Origin: an uncultured Anaeromyxobacter sp.
GTDB taxonomy: Bacteria; Myxococcota; Myxococcia; Myxococcales; Anaeromyxobacteraceae
Length of the DNA stretch: 64,000 bases
Reading direction: 5' to 3'
NCBI GenBank assembly: GCA_903904005.1
Contig: CAIVAR010000168.1
Span: 38,457-102,456 of the forward strand
The notes under the pieces were generated by a model. The model did no database searches. It was given only the letters and a program-made list of their open reading frames with translations, and was not told where the DNA came from. The position numbers and the translations under genes were made by a program. Shown here piece after piece: positions 1 through 7,893 of the stretch; position 1 is the stretch's first letter; each line of letters opens with the position of its first letter.

Positions 1-757
1 GGTGGAGGTCGGCCACCACGAGCTTGACGTCGGCCTCGCTCACCTTGCCGCGCAGGTCGGCCACCAGCTTGTCGACGTTGCCGAGCGTCCGCTGGACGTC
101 CTTGCCCGCGGTTCCCACCGTGGCGAGGGCGGTGCGGACCTCGGGCGACCGGGCCAGGTCGCGGAAGGCGACCAGGGTCTCGTTGAGGGTCTTCGCGATC
201 TGGTCCATGGGGAGTTCGGCGAGCGCGTTGGCGAACTTCTCGACCCGTTCGCTCAGCTGCTGGAGCTTGGTGGGGGCGGTGGGGATCTGGGGGTAGGCGG
301 TCGGGATGTCCACCCGGCGGGGAGGGAGCTCGGGACGGAAGTCGAGGTCGACGTAGAGCTGCCCGGTCACGAGACTCGTGCTCTCGAGCTCGGCCCGCAA
401 GCCCTTCTCGACGAGGAAGGCGGCGGCCCCGTGGGGCCCCTTGGCCTTCAGCTCCTTCACGATGCCGCCCTCGTCGTGGATCCGGTCGAGGTTCACCTGG
501 TAGGTCACGGCGATGTCGATGCCGGCCCCCTTGTGGACCATGTAGGCCTCGATGGCGGTGACCTGTCCGAACGGCACGCCGCGGAAGGTCACCGGCGAAC
601 CGATCTGCAGCCCGCGCACCGACTCCGGGAAGAAGCTCACCAGCGTGGAGCTGCTGGTGAAGAACTTTCCGGACACCAGGGACGCGATGGCGAGCAGGAG
701 CAGAAGCGTCCCGCCGATGATGAAGCCGCCGACCACCTTGGGATTCGCTCTCATCAT
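1..757 (-). CDS. mlaD: MlaD/MCE-domain lipid-transport protein (partial, C-terminus off the left edge)
   Basis: This is the periplasmic substrate-binding subunit of an Mla-type phospholipid transport system, seen here for its first roughly 252 codons. The start ATG overlaps the mlaF stop as ATGA. It opens with a short cytoplasmic stretch (MMRANPKVVGGF) and one hydrophobic anchor (about residues 10-28). An MCE domain follows, with the typical VRGLQIGSPVTFRGVPFGQV segment. The later part looks helical (SERVEKFANALAEL), as in the pore-forming helices of MCE proteins. It forms an operon with mlaE and mlaF. The true length cannot be seen. A PqiB/YebT-like MCE role is less likely because mlaE and mlaF are adjacent. 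Confidence 0.85.
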   Translation of the reverse strand, partial: MMRANPKVVGGFIIGGTLLLLLAIASLVSGKFFTSSSTLVSFFPESVRGLQIGSPVTFRGVPFGQVTAIEAYMVHKGAGIDIAVTYQVNLDRIHDEGGIVKELKAKGPHGAAAFLVEKGLRAELESTSLVTGQLYVDLDFRPELPPRRVDIPTAYPQIPTAPTKLQQLSERVEKFANALAELPMDQIAKTLNETLVAFRDLARSPEVRTALATVGTAGKDVQRTLGNVDKLVADLRGKVSEADVKLVVADLH

Positions 758-1521
758 GGATACTGCCCCCGCTCGAGGAAGGCCTTCACTTTGGGATCGG
801 TCGTGGTCGCTGCCATCTCGCGGGGAGGGCCGTGCGCGACCATGCGGTGGCGCTCCCCGTCGAGGAAGATGGCGTCGTCTGCGATGGCGAAGATGCTCGG
901 CAGCTCGTGGGTGACGACGAGGAAGGTGGTGCCGAGGCTGGAGCGGAGCTCCAGGATGAGGTCGTCGAGGTGGCGCGCCGAGAGCGGGTCGAGTCCAGCC
1001 GACGGCTCGTCGAGGAAGAGGATGTCCGGGTCGAGCGAGAGGGCCCGGGCCAGGCCCGCCCGGTTTCGCATGCCGCCGCTCACCTGGGACGGGTAGCTGT
1101 CCTCGAATCCGCCGAGCCCCACCAGCTCGAGCTTCGTCACCGCCACCTCCCGGGCCTCGCCCCGCGGGACGCGGAGGTGCTGCACGAGCGGGAGGGAGAT
1201 GTTCTCGGCGAGCGTCATCGAGCTGAGGAGCCCCGCGCCCTGGAAGAGGACGCCGAAGCGGCGGCGCAGGCGTCGCTGCTCCGCCTCCGTCGAGCTCCAG
1301 AAGGGCGTGCCGGCGTAGCGGACGTCCCCCTTCGCCGGGCGGTCGAGCCCGATCATGTGGCGCAGGAGCGTGCTCTTGCCACTCCCGCTGTCCCCCATGA
1401 CCACGAAGACCGAGCCGCGGCGGATCGAGAAGGAGACGTTCTCCTGCACGACGAAGCTGCCGTAGGCCATGGTCATCGCATCCACGGCGACGAAGTCGGT
1501 GTCGGCGGCGGGCCCGGGCAT
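754..1521 (-). CDS. mlaF: MlaF-like ABC transporter ATP-binding protein
   Basis: This 255-residue ATPase powers lipid transport between outer and inner membranes together with MlaE and MlaD. It has Walker A (GDSGSGKST), an ABC signature in the form VSGGM, Walker B with ILFLDEPSAGLDP, and a switch histidine in VVTHE. The length matches the MlaF/Ttg2A family. The start ATG lies 2 bp after the mlaE stop, and its own stop overlaps the mlaD start, so the three genes are probably translated as one coupled operon. Family assignment is firm. The lipid cargo and transport direction are not visible in the sequence. Confidence 0.93.
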   Translation of the reverse strand: MPGPAADTDFVAVDAMTMAYGSFVVQENVSFSIRRGSVFVVMGDSGSGKSTLLRHMIGLDRPAKGDVRYAGTPFWSSTEAEQRRLRRRFGVLFQGAGLLSSMTLAENISLPLVQHLRVPRGEAREVAVTKLELVGLGGFEDSYPSQVSGGMRNRAGLARALSLDPDILFLDEPSAGLDPLSARHLDDLILELRSSLGTTFLVVTHELPSIFAIADDAIFLDGERHRMVAHGPPREMAATTTDPKVKAFLERGQYP

Positions 1522-1523
1522 GG

Positions 1524-2645
1524 CTAGAGCTTCACCGCGTAGAAGAAGACGGTGAGGATGGCATCGACGACGATGACGAGCAGGATCCCGGACACCACCG
1601 CGCGGGTCGTGGAGACCCCGACCGCCGAGGCGGTGCGCCCGGTCTTCATCCCGAAGTAGGTGCCGGCGAGCGCCACCACGGCGCCGAAGGCGGGGGCCTT
1701 GAGCAGGCCCACCAGCACGTCGGAGAAGGTCATCGCCTCCCGGGTCTGGGTCAGGTAGAGGGACGGCGTGAGGTCGAGGAGCCCGACCGCCACCACGTAG
1801 CCGCCCAGGATCCCGAAGAGATCGGCGTAGAGAACGAGGAGCGGCATCATCAGGACCATCGCCAGGATGCGCGGGGCGACCAGGAACTCCATGGGCGGGA
1901 AGTTCATGGTCTCGAGGGCGTCGACCTCCGAGTTCACGGTCATGGTCCCGAGGACCGCCGCGAAGGAGGCGCCCGTCCGGCCGGCCATGACGATCCCGGT
2001 CATCAGGGCGCCCGTCTCGCGGACCGTCCCCACGCCGACCAGGTTGGCCACGTAGATGGTGGCGTTGAACTGCTGGAGCTGGACGGCCCCCAGGAAGGCG
2101 AGCACGGCGCCCACGAGGAAGTTGATCACCGCCACGAGCGGAAGGGCGGAGCCGCCGGACTGCTCGAGGAGGAGCCCGAAGTCACGTCGCTCGAAGTGGC
2201 CGCGGCCGAGGAGGACGTCCTTCACCGCCAGCGAGGCGCGCCCCACGAAGTCGAGCATGCCCGCGGCGTGCTCGCCGAAGTCGATTCCGGCGACGCCGAT
2301 GCGGGTGGGCAGCGGCTGGTGCGGTGGCGGAGGGGGGAGGGGACGGCGGGGGCCGGCGGCGAGCGCGAGAAGGTGCTGGAGCCCGCGCGGCAGGCCGGTC
2401 GTGTCGACGGTGACGGCCTCGTCGCGGGCCACCTCTGCGATCGAGGCCAGGTAGGAGACGAGCGAGGAGTCCCAGTGCCCGAGGTCCGCCGCCTGGAGGA
2501 TCAGACGGGTCGGGGGGGCCCGCTTCACCTCCTGGATGGTCGACGCCGGGGCGGGGACGGGGGACTCGAGGGCCCAGTCGCCCGACACCCGGATCACGAG
2601 GGTGCCGTCACCGTCGAGGTGGACCGAGGCCTGGGCGGCGTTCAC
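1524..2645 (-). CDS. mlaE: MlaE-type permease with an N-terminal STAS (MlaB-like) domain
   Basis: The protein is 373 residues, about 110 longer than plain MlaE. Residues 1 to about 105 read as a STAS domain (GDGTLVIRVSGDW near the start, later WDSSLVSYLASIAEVARDE), the fold of MlaB. After a proline-rich linker comes the MlaE permease, with the family segments FLGAVQLQQF, GALMTGIVMAGRTGASFAA and EVDALETMNF, and several membrane helices. This is therefore an apparent MlaB-MlaE fusion. The GTG start overlaps the stop of the upstream channel gene as GTGA, which fixes the start. It would form the membrane core of the transporter with MlaF. Confidence 0.9.
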   Translation of the reverse strand: MNAAQASVHLDGDGTLVIRVSGDWALESPVPAPASTIQEVKRAPPTRLILQAADLGHWDSSLVSYLASIAEVARDEAVTVDTTGLPRGLQHLLALAAGPRRPLPPPPPHQPLPTRIGVAGIDFGEHAAGMLDFVGRASLAVKDVLLGRGHFERRDFGLLLEQSGGSALPLVAVINFLVGAVLAFLGAVQLQQFNATIYVANLVGVGTVRETGALMTGIVMAGRTGASFAAVLGTMTVNSEVDALETMNFPPMEFLVAPRILAMVLMMPLLVLYADLFGILGGYVVAVGLLDLTPSLYLTQTREAMTFSDVLVGLLKAPAFGAVVALAGTYFGMKTGRTASAVGVSTTRAVVSGILLVIVVDAILTVFFYAVKL

Positions 2646-3298
2646 GCTGGGCTCCCCTTGCGCGCCCGGTCCGAGTTCACGAACCGGGCGATGAGGACCG
2701 CCACGTAGAGCTGGCCGGTGAGTGCCTCGGCCATGGTGATGGCCCGCATGACGGTCGTGCGCGGAAGCGCGTCGCCGAAGCCCACGCTCGTCATGGTGGT
2801 GATGCTGAAGTAGATGTAGTCGGCAGCGGTGGCGGCACGCCCCTCCATGGTGAGCGATCCCGGATACGCCACGTTCACACCCTCGTAGATGAAGGCGTAG
2901 GTTGCGCCGACGAGGAGGTAGGCGAGGATCACGTCGAGGAGCCGCTCCGGCGCGGCGTCGCGGCGGAAGACGTCGATGAGCACGATCCCGGCGAAGGTTC
3001 CCATGGCGAGCGCGGAGAGGGCGGCGTCGACCATGACGAGGACGTGCCCCCTGTCCACGAAGCGGAAGAACTGGATGGCGAAGGCCGCGAACGCGATGGC
3101 CAAGACGACCCGCCGCCCCTTGCCGGTGCCCATGGCGTTCATGGCCACGAGCATGGTGATCGCGAAGACAACGTCCGCGAAGCGGAGCGGGATCGCCTCG
3201 ATGGTCATGAGGACGGGGAGGATGAACACGTCCACCACGAGCATCGCGAGGAGCGACACACGGCCCCACCGCGTTCGAAGGAACGGCTCCTTGGTCAC
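2642..3298 (-). CDS. Potassium-channel-like membrane protein
   Basis: This 218-residue protein has about five predicted membrane helices before a pore loop (roughly residues 160-178) and one after it. The loop carries TSVGFGD, a K+ selectivity-filter sequence, in the context SITTMTSVGFGDALPRT. The N-terminal helices lack a clear arginine-rich voltage sensor, and I see no ligand-binding domain. It is the first gene of a minus-strand run, and its stop overlaps the mlaE start by 4 bp. It is therefore probably co-transcribed with the lipid transporter. Ion-channel (Ion_trans_2) membership is clear. Selectivity and gating are inferred only from the filter. Confidence 0.82.
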   Translation of the reverse strand: MTKEPFLRTRWGRVSLLAMLVVDVFILPVLMTIEAIPLRFADVVFAITMLVAMNAMGTGKGRRVVLAIAFAAFAIQFFRFVDRGHVLVMVDAALSALAMGTFAGIVLIDVFRRDAAPERLLDVILAYLLVGATYAFIYEGVNVAYPGSLTMEGRAATAADYIYFSITTMTSVGFGDALPRTTVMRAITMAEALTGQLYVAVLIARFVNSDRARKGSPA

Positions 3299-3350
3299 CG
3301 GATCATCCTAGCGGCCCGCGGGGAGGGTAGCCATCGCGCAACCACGCTCC

Positions 3351-3379
3351 TTGCGGGTAGGTTCCGTAAAGGGTATTTC
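3351..3379 (+). promoter_or_regulatory. Promoter of tRNA-Arg
   Basis: TTGCGG and TATTTC are separated by exactly 17 bp, and the second box ends 18 bp before the mature tRNA 5' end. This fits a housekeeping promoter for the tRNA gene. The -35 half resembles the boxes upstream of tRNA-Leu and hisS in this window. Confidence 0.5.
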
Positions 3380-3397
3380 AGGCGGGTCCGGAGCCCG

Positions 3398-3474
<77 letters not shown>

Positions 3475-3489
3475 GCAGCGCGGGCGAGC

Positions 3490-3561
3490 ATGACGGCCCG
3501 GTCCGAGCGGACCGGACGTCATGGCCCTGCGGGGTCCGCGGGTCACGCCATCGGGTGACCC
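3490..3561 (+). terminator. Two dyads downstream of tRNA-Arg (possible terminator)
   Basis: Two stem-loops follow the tRNA. The first (3490-3522) has a perfect 7-bp core CCGGTCC/GGACCGG with loop GAGC, extended by ATGACG/CGTCAT across a small bulge. The second (3540-3561) is GGGTCAC/GTGACCC with an 8-nt loop. Neither has a T-tract, so they may act as Rho-dependent or processing signals instead of a classical intrinsic terminator. Nothing else is seen between the tRNA and the subtilase gene. Confidence 0.4.
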
Positions 3562-3680
3562 CCCGCTCCATCTTGGCCTGCCCGCCCCCCCCGAATGAGC
3601 GCCCGGACCCTTCCGTGCACGAACGTAGTCTCTTCTCCAACGTCCGTGCGCCGCGGGGGGCCGCGCCATCGGGAGGTCCC

Positions 3681-5783
3681 TTGGAAAGCCACGCGATCGA
3701 TCGCTTCAAGACCCCGTTCTTCCTCGTCTCCGTCGTCGCGCTGGCGATGCTCGCCGGCTGCGGGGGAAGCAGCGGCACCGACCCGGTGGTCACGTCGGTC
3801 GCCGTGACCTCGGCCGCGTCCGACGTCGTCGCCGGAGGTGCCGTGCCGGTCGCGCTCACCGCCCGCGCCACCTTCGCCGATTCCTCCACCGCCGACGTGA
3901 CGAGCCAGGCCACCTGGACGACGTCCCTTCCCGGCCAGGTGGACGTGGCGGGCGGCTCGGCCACCGCTTCGGCCATCGCCCGGGCGGGGAACGTCGCGAT
4001 GCTGACGGCAACCTTCGGCGGCCAGCAGGGCAGCGCCTCGCTCCGCGTCGTGCGGGGCCCGTCGCTCCGGCCGAGCGGGGCCCTCGACCCCTTGTTCCCC
4101 CAGCAGTGGCATCTCCGGAACGACGGACCGGAGCAGAAGGCCTATGCCGACGTCGGGGGCGTCGCCGGCGAGGACCTGAGGCTCGCGAGCGCCTGGGAAC
4201 TCGGACTCACCGGCCGGGGCGTGAAGGTCGCCATCATCGACGACGGACTGGAGGTGAAACACGAGGACCTGGAGCGGAACGTGGAGCCGGGGTCGTGGAA
4301 CTTCCCGACGGATGCCCGCGATCCGACACCCACGCGGACCAAGCAGTCCCACGGAACCGCGGTGGCGGGCCTCGTCGCGATGATGCACGGGAACGGGAAG
4401 GGCGGCATGGGGGTCGCGCCCGGCGTGGGGCTGAACGGCTACGTGCTCATCGACGTCCCGCTACCCTTCCAGGCGGACGCCGCGATGTTCGAGAAGGCGC
4501 TCGGCAGCTACAACCCGGTGTTCCCGGACAACCCGGTCTCGAACGACGTCTTCGTGTTCAACATGAGCTACGGCCCCAACGACCGCGAGTTCCACCCCTC
4601 GCCCATCTCGGTGGCGAAGCAGTTCGCCTGGGGCGTGAAGAACCTCCGTTCCGGGAAGGGTGCCATCTACGTGAAGGCCGCCGGGAACGACTTCGCATCC
4701 ATGGGTGGGGCGACCGAGGACGAGCAGAAGACGGTCTGCGAGCGCGCGAAGCTGCTGGGCGTATCCTGCTCCAGTCCATCCCAGGACGGGGACGCGGCCC
4801 TTCCCTACACCCTCGTGGTCGGGGCCCTCACCGGGAGCGGCAAGCGGGCCGCCTACTCCACCGCCGGACCGGCGCTCTGGGTGAGCGCACCCGGAGGCGG
4901 TGACGGCGCGAACGAGTCGCTCGCGCCGGACCTCGATGACTGGAGGTACGAGGCCGCGATGGTCACGACCGACCAGCTCGGCTGCGAGCGTGGCTTCGCA
5001 CGGAAGACCGGGGACGAGCTTCCCGCCAGCCTGTTCGATCGCGGCGAGATCGCGGTCAACGCCGCCTGCGACTACACGAACGAGATGAACGGCACCTCGT
5101 CGGCGGCGCCCAACACGACGGGGGCCGTCGCCCTCCTGCTCGAGGCGAACCCGGAACTCACCTGGCGCGACGTGAAGCACGTCCTGGCGTTGAGCGCCCG
5201 CAAGGTCGACACGGGGATAGGGAGGGTGACCCGGGAGCTCGAGGACGGGACCTACGTGGCCGAGCAACCCTGGGTGACCAACGCGGCCGGCCACTCCTTC
5301 CACAACTGGTACGGCTTCGGGGCCGTGGACGTCGCCGAGGCCCTGCTGAGGGCACGGACCCACGTGGTCGGCTCCCTCGGGACCTTCACGAACACCGGGG
5401 ATCTCCAGAGCTTCGAGGAGAAGCTTCCCATCCCGGACTTCAACACGGTCGGGGCCCGTTCACGGATCGCGGTCCCGGACGGCGTCACCCGGGTCGAGGC
5501 CATCGTCGTGTCCGTCCGTCTCCACCACCCGAGCCCGAGCGACCTCGGCATCGAGCTCGTGAACCCCGCGGGCACCACGAAGAGCATCCTCCTCAACATC
5601 GGCAACGGACTCGCTCCGGTGATCAACTCGGCAGGCGAGCTGCAGGACCTGACCGTCCGCATCGAGACGAACGCCTTCTACGGCGAGCTGGCCCCGGGGG
5701 AGTGGACCCTCAAGGTGGTGGACGGGTACCAGCGGGAAACCGGCACGCTCGTGGACTGGACGATCAACGTCTACGGGCACTGA
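3681..5783 (+). CDS. Subtilisin-like (S8) protease lipoprotein with Ig-like and P domains
   Basis: This is a secreted serine protease of the kexin/proprotein-convertase architecture. From the TTG start (preceded by GGGAGG), the protein is 700 residues. It has a lipoprotein signal ending in LAGC, then a BIG2-like domain (about 30-125), the S8 domain and a C-terminal P domain (about 580-700, ending LVDWTINVYGH). The triad is visible: Asp187 in IIDDG, His224 in SHGTAVAG and Ser473 in NGTSSAAP, with the oxyanion Asn in KAAGND. I see no inhibitor-I9 pro-domain before the catalytic domain. The frame stays open upstream to a GTG at 3555, but the lipobox and Shine-Dalgarno sequence favour 3681. The next gene starts 10 bp downstream. 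Confidence 0.88.
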   Translation: MESHAIDRFKTPFFLVSVVALAMLAGCGGSSGTDPVVTSVAVTSAASDVVAGGAVPVALTARATFADSSTADVTSQATWTTSLPGQVDVAGGSATASAIARAGNVAMLTATFGGQQGSASLRVVRGPSLRPSGALDPLFPQQWHLRNDGPEQKAYADVGGVAGEDLRLASAWELGLTGRGVKVAIIDDGLEVKHEDLERNVEPGSWNFPTDARDPTPTRTKQSHGTAVAGLVAMMHGNGKGGMGVAPGVGLNGYVLIDVPLPFQADAAMFEKALGSYNPVFPDNPVSNDVFVFNMSYGPNDREFHPSPISVAKQFAWGVKNLRSGKGAIYVKAAGNDFASMGGATEDEQKTVCERAKLLGVSCSSPSQDGDAALPYTLVVGALTGSGKRAAYSTAGPALWVSAPGGGDGANESLAPDLDDWRYEAAMVTTDQLGCERGFARKTGDELPASLFDRGEIAVNAACDYTNEMNGTSSAAPNTTGAVALLLEANPELTWRDVKHVLALSARKVDTGIGRVTRELEDGTYVAEQPWVTNAAGHSFHNWYGFGAVDVAEALLRARTHVVGSLGTFTNTGDLQSFEEKLPIPDFNTVGARSRIAVPDGVTRVEAIVVSVRLHHPSPSDLGIELVNPAGTTKSILLNIGNGLAPVINSAGELQDLTVRIETNAFYGELAPGEWTLKVVDGYQRETGTLVDWTINVYGH

Positions 5784-5793
5784 GGAGACGACC

Positions 5794-6423
5794 ATGACCC
5801 GCTCATTCCGCATCGCCTTCCTGGCCTTCGCCGTGCTCCCCTTCGCCCCCACGTTCGCGGAGGACGTCATCTCGTCCCCCGCCGCGCGCCGGGCGCAGAT
5901 CGTCGCCTCTTCCCAGCTGGGTGAAACGTTCCTCTCCATCAACCGGGAGAGCTACCGGGTCGTCGTCGGCCTGCGCGCGGTCTCCCGCGGCGAGGAGCGC
6001 GCCGAGTCCCGGATGGCCGCACTCGGGATGCCGCCCGCCGACCTCGTCGAGGTGAAGGGTCCGGTGCTGATCGTGAAGCGTCCCGCCCCCACCGGTACCC
6101 CTGCGGCGCGGCTCCGCGCGGCCGGCGCCGTGGGGGAGGCGAACGGCAGCCCGGCCAGCCCGGTCGCCGTGAACACCCGCACGGGACGGTTCGGCTTCCT
6201 GACCGGGATCGTCGTCGTGGAGCTGCGGAGCCCCGAGGAGGCCGCCACGCTGGCCAGGGCGAACGGGCTCGAGCTGCGCTACGTCGCGGACGGCATCGGG
6301 TACGCCTACTTCCGGGTGCCGGCCGGTCGCGACGTGGTGGCTGCGGCGAAGGCGCTCCGGTCCGCCCCCGGGGTGGAGTCGGCGGACCCGGAGGTGATCG
6401 AGACGTTCAAGGTCACGCGCTGA
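5794..6423 (+). CDS. Secreted protein with a subtilase-propeptide-like C-terminus
   Basis: This 209-residue exported protein has signal peptide MTRSFRIAFLAFAVLPFAPTF. Its last 80 residues contain VVVELRSPEEAATLARANGL, then YFRVPAGRDVVAAAKALR and SAPGVESADPEV. That pattern of a strand, a helix and 'PGVE.A.PE' is typical of S8 propeptides (inhibitor I9-like). It lies 10 bp after a subtilase that shows no propeptide, so it may act in trans as chaperone or inhibitor. The family match is by pattern only, and the function is inferred. No catalytic residues or membrane segments beyond the signal are visible. Confidence 0.6.
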   Translation: MTRSFRIAFLAFAVLPFAPTFAEDVISSPAARRAQIVASSQLGETFLSINRESYRVVVGLRAVSRGEERAESRMAALGMPPADLVEVKGPVLIVKRPAPTGTPAARLRAAGAVGEANGSPASPVAVNTRTGRFGFLTGIVVVELRSPEEAATLARANGLELRYVADGIGYAYFRVPAGRDVVAAAKALRSAPGVESADPEVIETFKVTR

Positions 6424-6429
6424 GGCGCC

Positions 6430-6453
6430 CGGAGCACCCTCAGCGGTGCTCCG
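6430..6453. terminator. Hairpin between convergent genes
   Basis: CGGAGCACC pairs with GGTGCTCCG around a 6-nt loop, just after the stop of the propeptide-like gene and covering the end of the opposing membrane-protein gene. There is no clear T-tract. A bidirectional terminator is plausible. Confidence 0.45.
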
Positions 6454-6913
6454 CCGGGCCGCTCCCGGGATCGCCGAGGACGTCCAGCTGTTCCAGCCGG
6501 AGCGCGCCGCCGTCCAGGTGGACCGCGGCGATGGCGAATCCGGCCGCGCCGCAGAGCAGGAGGACGCCCAGGAGGAAGAGGAGCCCCTCGACCACCGCGG
6601 GCAGGGCGACGATCCCGTGCCCCAGGAAGAGGAGCGAGGTGAGCGCGAAGGCGAGGATGGCGCCGTAGTCGAGGAAGAGGGCCCGGGAGACGGTCCGGTG
6701 GCGCTGGCCGAGGATGGCCACCTGCCGGCGGATGACCCCGCGCCGTGCCTCCGCGGTCGGCGCGGCCCGGTGCTCCCGGGTCAGCTCGCGAAGGCGCCCC
6801 CCCAGGGCCTGGGACAGGTTGATGAGCCCGAGGGCGATGAGTCCGCACGCGGAGACCATCACCGCGGGTGTGACGGCCGATGCGATGCGCGGGAGGCTGT
6901 CGACGGTGGGCAT
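6440..6913 (-). CDS. DUF2721-family membrane protein
   Basis: This 157-residue protein has three hydrophobic segments: near the N-terminus (VTPAVMVSACGLIALGLIN), in the middle (ALFLDYGAILAFALTSLLFL) and near 115-135 (GLLFLLGVLLLCGAAGFAIA). Between the first two is a basic, charged region with RLRELTREHR and RRQVAILGQRHR, as in DUF2721 proteins. Function is unknown in the family. It is a single gene, convergent with the subtilase pair, with no operon partner. Confidence 0.7.
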   Translation of the reverse strand: MPTVDSLPRIASAVTPAVMVSACGLIALGLINLSQALGGRLRELTREHRAAPTAEARRGVIRRQVAILGQRHRTVSRALFLDYGAILAFALTSLLFLGHGIVALPAVVEGLLFLLGVLLLCGAAGFAIAAVHLDGGALRLEQLDVLGDPGSGPAEHR

Positions 6914-7017
6914 GCGCGGACTGTCTACCGCGGGTGGACCCCGCCGTCTCCTCGCTTCCCGGGGCCTGACCGGATTTCCTGGCGGAATGGAGCCGGGTCG
7001 GGGTCAAATGGCCCCCC

Positions 7018-7893
7018 ATGATCGCATCCTTGGCCCTCGTGGCCCTGCTCGCCTCCCCCGCCGACCCTGCCGCTCCCCCTCCGCCCCCCGTGCCGGCGCA
7101 GCCCGCGGCCGCGGCACAGGCGCAGGGCGGCAGCCCCGTGGGGCCGTCCCATGCCGCGGTCGCCCTGGCCGGGGCCTCGCTGGACGAGCTCGCGAAGCAG
7201 CTGCAGAACCCGCTCGCCGACCTCGTGTCGGTCCCGTTCCAGAACAACTTCAACGGCGGTGGCGCGGCCGGCCTCGGCGCCGCCTACAACCTGAACTTCC
7301 AGCCGGTGATCCCCATCGAGCTCACCCGGGACTGGAACCTGATCGTCCGCCCCATCGTGCCCTACTACAGCGTGCCGCTCCCGGGCGGGGAGCGGAGCAC
7401 GGGGCTCGGCGAGATCATGCTCGAGACATTCTTCTCGCCTTCGAAGGCGAGCGGGTTCATCTGGGGCATCGGCCCCGTCTTCTCCTTCCCGACCGCCACG
7501 AACAACGCGGTCGCGACCGGCTGCTTCGCCGCCGGACCGGTCGTCGCTGCGGTCTACATGGAGGGGCCCTGGGTGGTGGGCGCGCTCTTCACCCAGCTCG
7601 ACGCCTTCGCCCGCATGGGGTCGGCCCACCTCGACACCACGTCGCTCCAGATCTTCTTGAACTACAACCTTCCCCAGGCCTGGTCGATCGGCACGGCCCC
7701 CACCTTCCTGGTGAACTGGAACCAGGTCGGGCAGCAGTGGACGGTGCCGGTCGGCGCGGCCATCGCGAAGACCATCTCCATCGCGAAGCAGCCCATCTCG
7801 CTCTCGTTCTCCTACTACGCGAACGTGGTCCACCCCGAGGGCGGGTCCCCGTGGCTCACCCGCTTCGTGATCACTTTCATGTTCCCGAAGTGA
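7018..7893 (+). CDS. Outer-membrane beta-barrel protein (transporter/neuromedin-U-like)
   Basis: This 291-residue protein has a signal peptide and a proline/alanine-rich stretch (about 18-45). It then shows alternating hydrophobic and aromatic strands typical of an outer-membrane barrel, ending in a C-terminal FVITFMFPK. Segments such as SVPFQNNFNGG and RDWNLIVRPIVPYYS match a large family of uncharacterised proteins labelled 'transporter' or neuromedin-U-like. The substrate cannot be told. Its 3' end overlaps the convergent kinase gene by 17 bp. The ATG start is supported by the signal peptide. Confidence 0.7.
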   Translation: MIASLALVALLASPADPAAPPPPPVPAQPAAAAQAQGGSPVGPSHAAVALAGASLDELAKQLQNPLADLVSVPFQNNFNGGGAAGLGAAYNLNFQPVIPIELTRDWNLIVRPIVPYYSVPLPGGERSTGLGEIMLETFFSPSKASGFIWGIGPVFSFPTATNNAVATGCFAAGPVVAAVYMEGPWVVGALFTQLDAFARMGSAHLDTTSLQIFLNYNLPQAWSIGTAPTFLVNWNQVGQQWTVPVGAAIAKTISIAKQPISLSFSYYANVVHPEGGSPWLTRFVITFMFPK

